64,000 bases of DNA from Punctularia strigosozonata HHB-11173 SS5 (taxonomy: Eukaryota > Basidiomycota > Agaricomycetes > Corticiales > Punctulariaceae). The stretch is taken from contig NW_006767436.1 in assembly GCF_000264995.1 (NCBI RefSeq), positions 1,452,800 to 1,516,799 on the forward strand, written 5' to 3'. The position numbers and the translations under genes are program-made. Of the stretch, positions 57,643 to 64,000 are shown piece after piece; the stretch's first letter is position 1; each line of letters begins with the position of its first letter. Below the pieces are notes generated by a model, which searched no databases, was not told the origin of the DNA, and worked only from the letters and a program-made list of their open reading frames with translations.

Positions 57643-58192
57643 TGTTCACTATATCTATGCAAGATGTAAAACGCAGAAAGTCAGTGATTGGTAAAGAGTC
57701 TTCGAGCCACACGAGCTTAACGCCTCAGCAGTATCTAGAACATGAGGTCAACTCCTTCACCCATCCCTTTGGGTGGCGGGTAAATCGTGCTTCCACTCTG
57801 AAAGTCATCAAGGACTAAAAGTTGGCAATTATATCTCACTTGTTAAAACTGGATTTGAGGTACGGATTCAGAAAGGTAAGAATGGATGGTACTTGATGAC
57901 GGATACGCAAGTCAACTCTCACTCGCGCCGTTCGCGCTTGCGCGCACCGACCTCATCAAATCATGTGATTATTGAAGCGCCCACCTGTGTAGCTTGCTCC
58001 GCTGATCCGTCGGTGCCTGAGCGTTATGCTGCTTAACTTCTGATTGGAACAGACCGCTCATAGTACTGCCTCGCGTCACCCAATTGATCCGCAACGCCTG
58101 TTCACACAAGTTCTTACCGTAGAACCAACGTCAGCATCATCTACAACGGCCAATCCAGCACGCCGCTGACAGTGGAGTCAAATTCGAGCAAC
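57643..58192. promoter_or_regulatory. Divergent upstream region of SSU72 and the F-box gene
   Basis: These 550 bp separate two divergent starts. Frames at 57396-57818 and 57773-58036 overlap it but have no splice support. It is inferred to hold both promoters. No gene is supported inside. Confidence 0.45.
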
Positions 58193-59943
58193 ATGTTGGA
58201 CGACAAGGATCATTTCAGCATTCTCAGCACCTCTTCTTCTTTCGGAAAGTTAGGATCGCCAGATTTTCCGAGTCAGGCATCGTCCATATATCGTAGAGAG
58301 CCAACGCTCGCCGAGATCGAGAGCGTTCAGCACGAGATCCACGCTCATGGCTGCGATATCGCCGCAATAGATGCGGACATCTCTCGCTTGCAAAGAGAAA
58401 TTGCACTGCTACGTCAGCAGCGGGCAAGACATGAAGAAGCAGTAAAGAAGTGCAAAGGGGCGATCACGTTGGCCAGAAGAATACCTCCCGGTCAGATTCC
58501 ACCCCCTTAGATCAGTTTCTATGCAGAGATCTCATCGGAGTGCGCAGAACTACTGGCGTATATATTTGAACTTTGTGCGCAGGAGGGATGGTCCTTAGCT
58601 CCGGTTGTCGTTTCGCAGGTAAGCATTGCGCAAACATATCTACAAACGTTAACTCACGCTCGTGCCTTTAGGTATGCTCCGCATGGCGTATGGCTGCAAA
58701 GGCACCTAACGTCTGGTCTCACCTCTATGTTAACTGCGATGACTACAAGGTCATATCGCGCACCCGCTTTTGGCTGTCCAATGCACTCCACGCCGCATTG
58801 CACGTCACTATCCGCGCCACGACGGTTCACCGGACGTACATCGATATATTACGCCTACTCGAGAGCCATATTGCACAGCTGAAGGTCCTGCGCATCTCCT
58901 CACCTCGGCGGCTTGTGACCGAGGGCATAATGGCGTGGTTCAATGACAACTCCGCTCCCCTCCTGGAGTCTGTCACCGTAGAAGTCGACGAAGCAACCAA
59001 TGACGAGGCTTCCACCGGCGCAATTCCCTTCTCAAATGCCCCTTCACTGAGAACGTTCACACTATCGAGCCCCTCGATGCAACCACTCGGATCCCTTCCC
59101 TCGCAGATTGTTAATTTACACATAAACCTCAAATCCATGGAGGATACGGGCGCTGTTCTATCAGTGCAGGCGATCCTCTCGGCCGTAGCCTCGCTGCCTA
59201 CTCTCAAGATTTTCAAACTTACCATATCCGCGACTTCATTCTCGGCTATCCATTTGCCACAGGATCCCACACCCATTTCGTCAGGATTAGAGACCGTCAC
59301 GTTAGAAGCATCTCCCGCGGGATGGGTCCTTCTAGACTATCTCCATTTACCTCATCTACGCCGTCTTCATTTGCTATCACTACCGGAAACCTCGCTGGGG
59401 TACCCAGACGCGGCCGCTGGTGCGCTACTGAAGCGCTTCCTGGTCAATTCTACCCCGCCTCTCGAAACCTTGGAACTATACGACATCGACCTGAGCGACT
59501 CCGACTTCTGCAGTTGCTTTTCTCTGCTAGGGTCACTGCGTGACCTCCGCCTGCACTCTTCGGACATCTCAGACGCAACCCTGTCCGGTTTGCGCGGTCA
59601 CAACGGCTGGTGCCCTGAACTCAGGCGCCTGGACCTACGGTGGTGTGGTACACTGACAGGCCGTGCCCTCGTGGATCTGGTACGCAGTCGCAGCGCCGCG
59701 GATATGATCCCGCATGGTCCTCCTGTCGAAGAAATCACGGTCATCCACTGCGCTTTCGTGGGAGAGGAGGATGTTTTGGAGTTGGCAAGGTTGACCACCT
59801 GCCGCGTTGTCCACAGAAACGGTGACCATCTTCCCGGGCACCGCGGATGTTGCGACAACGCACGTTACAGGCAGCGTTTGAGGCTGCGGCACCTGAAGGA
59901 CTTCATGTCCCATTACGGATCATCTTTGCGCCTTGTGATCTAG
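58193..59943 (+). CDS. F-box protein with leucine-rich repeat-like region
   Basis: Three exons (58193-58490, 58527-58618, 58672-59943) give 553 aa. A coiled coil (EIESVQHEIHAHGCDIAAID...LQREIALLRQQRARHEEA) leads to ARRIPPEISSECAELLAYIF, the start of the basidiomycete F-box, and VCSAWRMAAKAPNVWSHLYV, its end. The rest has repeating Leu patterns (LLESVTVEV, SLRTFTLSS, LKIFKLTISA, LRRLHLLSLPE, LETLELYDIDLSDSDF, LRRLDLRWCGTLTG) like LRR proteins. It may recruit substrates to an SCF ubiquitin ligase. Such F-box families are large in Agaricomycetes. Intron 1 is 36 nt, which is very short. Confidence 0.82.
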
Positions 59944-60477
59944 TCCCCTTTTGTCCTGGCAGCTGACGGCATTGGCTGGCCGGCTTTCCCATTCAACCAT
60001 GTTTCAATTCAAGCTATCATAGAGAAGTTTCGGTAGAATGTCTGACCTTCCTATGTAGGCCTTGGTTGGCACTGTTTCAACTACTACACCCCTGATGGAC
60101 GACATGAGAATTCAAGTCCTCTCGGACTCCGGGCCCGTGCGGTATGCGGCGATGCCAGTACCTATGTTTGGCATTGGAATCTATCCTCAGGAGAATCAAA
60201 TATATCGATCTAAATTGAGGTCACGAAGGCAGATGAACTGTAGAGATTTGCCTAGGTGCGCTATGTTATCAACGAATCATCTTTCAACTACGTGCAGGAC
60301 CCATTCGAAACGAAACCGGCTGAATGTTCTTGCTATCGCGTTAGGGCAAACATCACGCTTAGCAACTGTATCCGAACTGCATTCATTGCCGGCAAAAAGT
60401 ACGATCAGAGCGTGCAAAGCCGTCGCAACTTTCCAGCGGTATCGAAAAAAACTATGACAGCCGAATCAATCGGCGGC
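59944..60477. other. Gap between two converging genes
   Basis: These 534 bp between the F-box stop and the secreted-protein stop carry a 131-codon + frame (60062-60457) with no splice sites, signal or likeness. It is AT-richer than coding DNA here and taken as non-coding. Confidence 0.45.
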
Positions 60478-61142
60478 TCATGAGCGCGTATGTGTGGGAA
60501 CGGCCGGTATGGTCGACAACCTCTCAGGGAAGACTGAGGCTTGGGACTGGTCAACATCCAGGGCATCCATCATTTCGTCAATAGCGGGGTCGTCGGTGCC
60601 GTCGTCGTTCCAGTCGGCCAACGGCTCATCGGCGGCGTCAGCATCAACTGCACGCGGATCTTAAATGATGTGGTTAACAATATTTATTGTTTTGATGAAT
60701 TGAAGCGACATACTGTGGACAGCTTTCTTGCGACCAAAGCGCTTCACCGTCGCACTTTTGAAGGGCTTTGTCGAGGTGGTGGAGTTTATAAGATTGGATG
60801 TCGGCGCTCCAGGTGCAGGCATTCCGTCAACGTCCAATGCATCTATCATCTCGTCTATGGCGGAGAGGGAGGAGTCCTGGTCATTATAATCGCCGATAGG
60901 CTCATCGTTAACGTGGTCGTCCACGCGGGAAGCTAAAACAACGATGGTCAGCACGATTGGGTATAATGTCGGCAAATAGACATACAGAGTATGTTGCCAT
61001 GCTTTGCAGGTACGTCGCCGGTGACGGTGATATTGGGCGACAGCGGTGCTGAACCAGCAGCGGAAGCCGGCAAGACGATGGGCGACGAGGCGACAATCGC
61101 CGAGAGCGAAGCGAGGATGACGGATATGCTGATGAACTGCAT
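60478..61142 (-). CDS. Small secreted acidic repeat protein with dibasic sites
   Basis: Exons 61142-60986, 60932-60714 and 60659-60478 sum to exactly 186 codons (185 aa). The start MQFISISVILASLSAIVASS is a clear signal peptide. The mature part has two acidic copies, DEPIGDYNDQDSS...AIDEMIDALDVDG and DEPLADWNDDGTDDPAIDEM...MDALDVDQ. They are separated by a segment with TVKR and GRKKAVHN. KR and KK pairs are possible Kex2 sites, so processing into peptides is inferred. No Cys occurs in the mature chain, so it is not a Cys-stabilised effector. The family is not recognised and the function unknown. Confidence 0.72.
60551..60632 (-). repeat. Internal repeat, C-terminal copy
   Basis: This codes DEPLADWNDDGTDDPAIDEM and MDALDVDQ in the secreted protein. 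It differs from the N-terminal copy (60826-60909) at several residues and by DNA changes, so the duplication is not recent. Confidence 0.65.
60826..60909 (-). repeat. Internal repeat, N-terminal copy
   Basis: This codes NDEPIGDYNDQDSSLSAIDE and MIDALDVDG. Both copies share the frame DEP(I/L)xD(Y/W)ND...AIDEM(I/M)DALDVD. Confidence 0.65.
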
Positions 61143-61916
61143 GCTGATAGATGTTGCTCAAGGATGGGGTTGCGTTCAGGGCGATGGGGTTGGTGCGGTA
61201 GAGGTCGGAAACGATGACTATGGATGCTCGTTCAAGTGCGCGTCCTCTTATACACGGATGAATAGTCATTGATTCAAGGCGCACAACGGAATTACGACAG
61301 GAGCCGCTGGATAGACAGCGGGAGTGGTGCGGAGCGTCCATCCGCAACCGCGTTCCGTCACACCGCTGATCGCATCCGTAAGTCGTCTAGTTGCGCCTCA
61401 CCACATTAGCGAGATTGAATGGAGTCAGGGCACGACCAGAGATGTGCTTACTACGCTGCAGTAGGTGGTCGTGCTCGATCGCGCAGGACATACTATTCGC
61501 ATTTTTCCGCGTTCCGCTGCGGATCAATTGCAGGAGCCTACCTCGAAGCACAGGCTCCTATGCGTCATACCGACGCAACAGTCATGCAACAAATGTGGGT
61601 CTCGATATTGACGCAAAAAGTTCTGCGAACTCAAAAGTACGATACATGCCTGCTGAAAGCTGAAATCAATGTCCGTCCGCACTATGACAGGCCAGGGTAG
61701 AGAGCTCCTTGCCCATCTCAAACAGAGACAACGTTAGTCTGTTGACCACGCTTATACATGTCCGGCGCCTGGGTAAAAAGCAGCCTGGCAAATTGTGAAC
61801 GTCGTGGTCGCGTTGAAAGATGTCGACGCGCGCGAGCGCGGACGCCCTGCGCCTCCTGCCACGTGCGCGGTCGTGGCTACACACGGGACTGGGTATTCAC
61901 CATCACGTCTTCTGAA
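61143..61916. promoter_or_regulatory. Divergent upstream region of the secreted-protein gene and UFE1
   Basis: The 774 bp separate two divergent starts. Several frames of 60-127 codons overlap it, two of them running into UFE1 in the wrong frame or without an ATG in context. No gene is supported within. Confidence 0.45.
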
Positions 61917-63205
61917 ATGGCCTTCACCAACCTCACTTCGGATTTCCGGTTTCTTTATGACAAGAAACGTAGCCAGATCCCAGAAAGCAAGCGCCGCAAA
62001 CTCACTCGCGTGCCAAAACCATCTTCGGACCAGCCGTCTCTCGGCAAGGAGTTCATCGCGGAAGCATATGTCGTAGTGCGTATGTCCTCCATCCTGACCA
62101 GCCGCTCGCCCCCGCTGAAGGTCGCTCGTCGCGGTAGTTGAAGCACATAACGACGCTTACACGCATGCTGGCGAGCATTCGTAAGCCCTACCTTGACGTG
62201 CATTCCCGTGCGCCGGGGTTCGCGCGGTCGCAGGCGCGGAATATCGACCTATCAGGCGGAGTGGAGCGCGCATGGGATGGCGTCAAGTATCTCACAGCGG
62301 AAGAGCGTGATCAGATCGATGTCCAGGCGAGGGTCATCCTCAGCCGGTGTGCCAACAAGGTGAAGGAGATGGAAGCGCTAGAGAGCCGTACGTTGTCATC
62401 CCGAGTGCCGTGTGCCGTGTCGTCATTCCGACCGTATTATCATGCAGGCCGCGCGGAACTCGTTGCATCCAATGCGAACCCGCTAGCACGATTGTTACCC
62501 ACGCGGCTTCTCCCTCCGGACGAGTCGAGAATGTCTTCCGCTGCCGTTGCCGCCCACCATGCAAGCGTCACCTGGTATCTCAGCCGAAGGCTCGCAGAGG
62601 CGAGCGAGGCTCAGAGGGAGATGCAAGAGGAGCGCATGAGGCGCCAGCTTGAGCGCACGAAGACGCTGGGGAGCGGTGCAGCACGGGAAGCTCTGGCAAT
62701 TGGCATATCAGAGCCACCTGGTATGGCTGCATCGACGAGCAGCAGCATCACCAGTAGTTGGCTGGGAGGTGCCGCCTCCAGCATAGCTGCCTCCATACGT
62801 GGTAACGACAGTTCGCCGCAACCTTCGTACCCAACGCCTACGGACTCCGAACTTGGCTCGGAGGACGAGGACGAGATAGAGCTCTCTCAATCGCAAATCC
62901 TGCAGTTCGAATCCGAGAACGCCGCGATTTTGCAAAACGTCCAGGATACGCTCGCATCCGTACAGCAGGCCGAATCGCGAATACTGGAAATCAGCGCGCT
63001 GCAGACCGAGCTCTTGACGCATCTCCAAACTCAGACGCAGATTACCGAACAGCTCTACGAAGATGCCATTGCCGCTACTGGGCAGGTCGAAAAGGGCAAC
63101 GTGCAGCTGCGCGAAGCGAAACGGAGGGCGAAGGACTCCCGCTTGTTCGTCCTCGTGTTCTTGATTGGAGCCAGCCTTAGCTTGCTATTCCTACACTACT
63201 ACTAG
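61917..63205 (+). CDS. UFE1: Syntaxin-18/Ufe1 ER SNARE
   Basis: The N-terminus MAFTNLTSDFRFLYDKKRSQ...KEFIAEAYV is spliced at 62076 to LKHITTLTRMLASIRKPYLD, the syntaxin-18 N-domain start. A second intron (GTACGT donor at about 62390, acceptor CAG at 62445) joins MEALESR to RAELVASNANPLARLLP. A helical stretch follows (SRRLAEASEAQREMQEERMR), a Ser-rich linker, then a Qa-SNARE motif (LQFESENAAILQNVQDTLAS, QQAESRILEISALQTELLTH) and a C-terminal membrane anchor (LFVLVFLIGASLSLLFLHYY). Ufe1 takes in Golgi-to-ER vesicles at the ER. It is complete. Confidence 0.9.
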
Positions 63206-63265
63206 ACCCCGCGAGGTCGACACACATCGTGTGTACGTTAGACATGAAACGTCTTATATAATCTA

Positions 63266-64000
63266 TTACTGTGCGTTGCCACTCTCTGGATCATACCTCA
63301 CACTCGGCTTGCTGGGCCGCTGACCCGCCCTAATGGTATCGCTGGACACACTTGAAGAACTGTCATTCGTATAGCTGCGTAGCAAGGGAGCACCTTCACT
63401 GGCTGCTTCCACGGCCTCCGCAGCCAGCTCGTCTATATCCGATGGGATGTCGGAAATATGCCGGATGTGCGCTTGCATTTGATGGTATATGGTGTATGAC
63501 GCGATGATGGATATGACGATACCGCCTATGATGAAGCAGATGTTGATGATCTTGGTGGCCTTGTCCATATGGTTGCGCTGCTCTCCATCCGCCAAAGCGG
63601 CAGCGCGAGAACCAATGAATACCGCAAGCAGCATCTTGGGACCAACGAAAAAGGTTGCTAGTGATGGTTGCAGGATCAACCCGATATGCGAATAATAAAC
63701 GGACGAAGACATACCGACGACGAATTGCCATAGCTTGACGGGCTCAATGGACTGTAAAGTACTTGTTAATCGTCGACAGAGTTATGGACGAATCTATACT
63801 GACTGCAAACAAGGTGTTCGAGTAGACCCATGGTGGGAAAGGAGACATCCGAATGAGTATGATGAGCGGCAACCCCTTCGCGCGCTGTAAGGTATTAGTT
63901 AGCATGCTGGATGCAACTTTACATGAATGATACGAACAATCACTTCCTCCAATGCCACCCATTTCTCGTTAGAGCTGCTCCATCTGCGCAGCCGGCGGGC
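63266..64000 (-). CDS. TVP38: Tvp38/TMEM64 (SNARE-associated) family membrane protein, partial
   Basis: Exons read from the right edge: EKWVALEEVI, then RAKGLPLIILIRMSPFPPWV, YSNTLFA, SIEPVKLWQFVV, TFFVGPKMLLAVFIGSRAAA and two membrane segments (INICFIIGGIVISIIASYTI). A Ser/Thr-rich cytoplasmic tail ends ESGNAQ. The R.SP.PPW.YSN..F and GPK..L..FIG motifs are those of the SNARE-associated Golgi family (Tvp38 in yeast, TMEM64, VTT domain), which are lipid scramblase-like membrane proteins. The 5' half of the gene lies beyond the window. Confidence 0.85.

Noticed and set aside
59601-59913. Minus-strand frames opposite the F-box/LRR gene.
   Set aside because: They lie fully inside a well-supported exon and have no splice or family support.
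1-64000. Transposons, LTR or virus-like elements, CRISPR arrays, rRNA and tRNA genes.
   Set aside because: I found no reverse transcriptase, integrase, transposase or capsid-like frames, no long terminal or inverted repeats and no spaced direct repeats by eye. Short or diverged copies could be missed without a search.

Overview
The window reads as nuclear DNA of a filamentous basidiomycete, most likely an Agaricomycete. The evidence is the gene set (FAF1, GPN3, SSU72, MNL1, ATG10, a Dicer-like protein, a GCN4-type bZIP, an EDEM-type GH47 with a PA domain), dense short introns of about 35-70 nt, very small exons, CT-rich start regions and tight gene packing. Proteins were read by joining exons by eye at GT-AG (and some GC-AG) sites, so internal exon borders are predictions. 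I saw no rRNA, tRNA, CRISPR, transposon or virus-like element.

Layout. 0-8.8 kb: a helicase-like protein with degenerate motifs (cut by the left edge), an unassigned 1.5-kb stretch, then FMC1 and a SIRT5-type sirtuin tail to tail, an orphan, probably mitochondrial protein and an acyl-CoA dehydrogenase. 9-18 kb: a GCN4-like bZIP with upstream ORFs, PYM1, an MCUR1/DUF1640 protein, a two-domain SSSCA1 zinc-ribbon protein, a low-complexity Ser/Arg/His-rich protein and FAF1. 18-26 kb: ER mannosidase MNL1, APRT, ribosomal protein eS1 head to head with ATG10, and ERG10. 26-36 kb: a Dal5-like transporter, an 831-aa disordered protein, GPN3, a His/Ser-rich protein and MtnB/MDE1. 36-46 kb: a GH27 alpha-galactosidase, a small membrane protein, an ankyrin-type protein head to head with a Dicer-like protein that lacks its helicase half, and COX7C. 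46-64 kb: an orphan basic protein, an aldehyde dehydrogenase, a Zn2Cys6 regulator, proteasome alpha2, 1-Cys peroxiredoxin, SSU72, an F-box/LRR protein, a small secreted repeat protein, syntaxin-18/Ufe1 and a Tvp38-type protein cut by the right edge.

This is an ordinary housekeeping region rather than a cluster. Many products are mitochondrial (FMC1, SIRT5, MCUR1-like, COX7C, probably the 5.9-kb orphan) or act in ER/Golgi (MNL1, Ufe1, Tvp38). The items most worth a second look are the pseudo-helicase, the helicase-less Dicer, the secreted acidic repeat precursor with dibasic sites, several GC-AG introns, microexons of 8, 12 and 17 nt, and the uORF leader of the bZIP gene.
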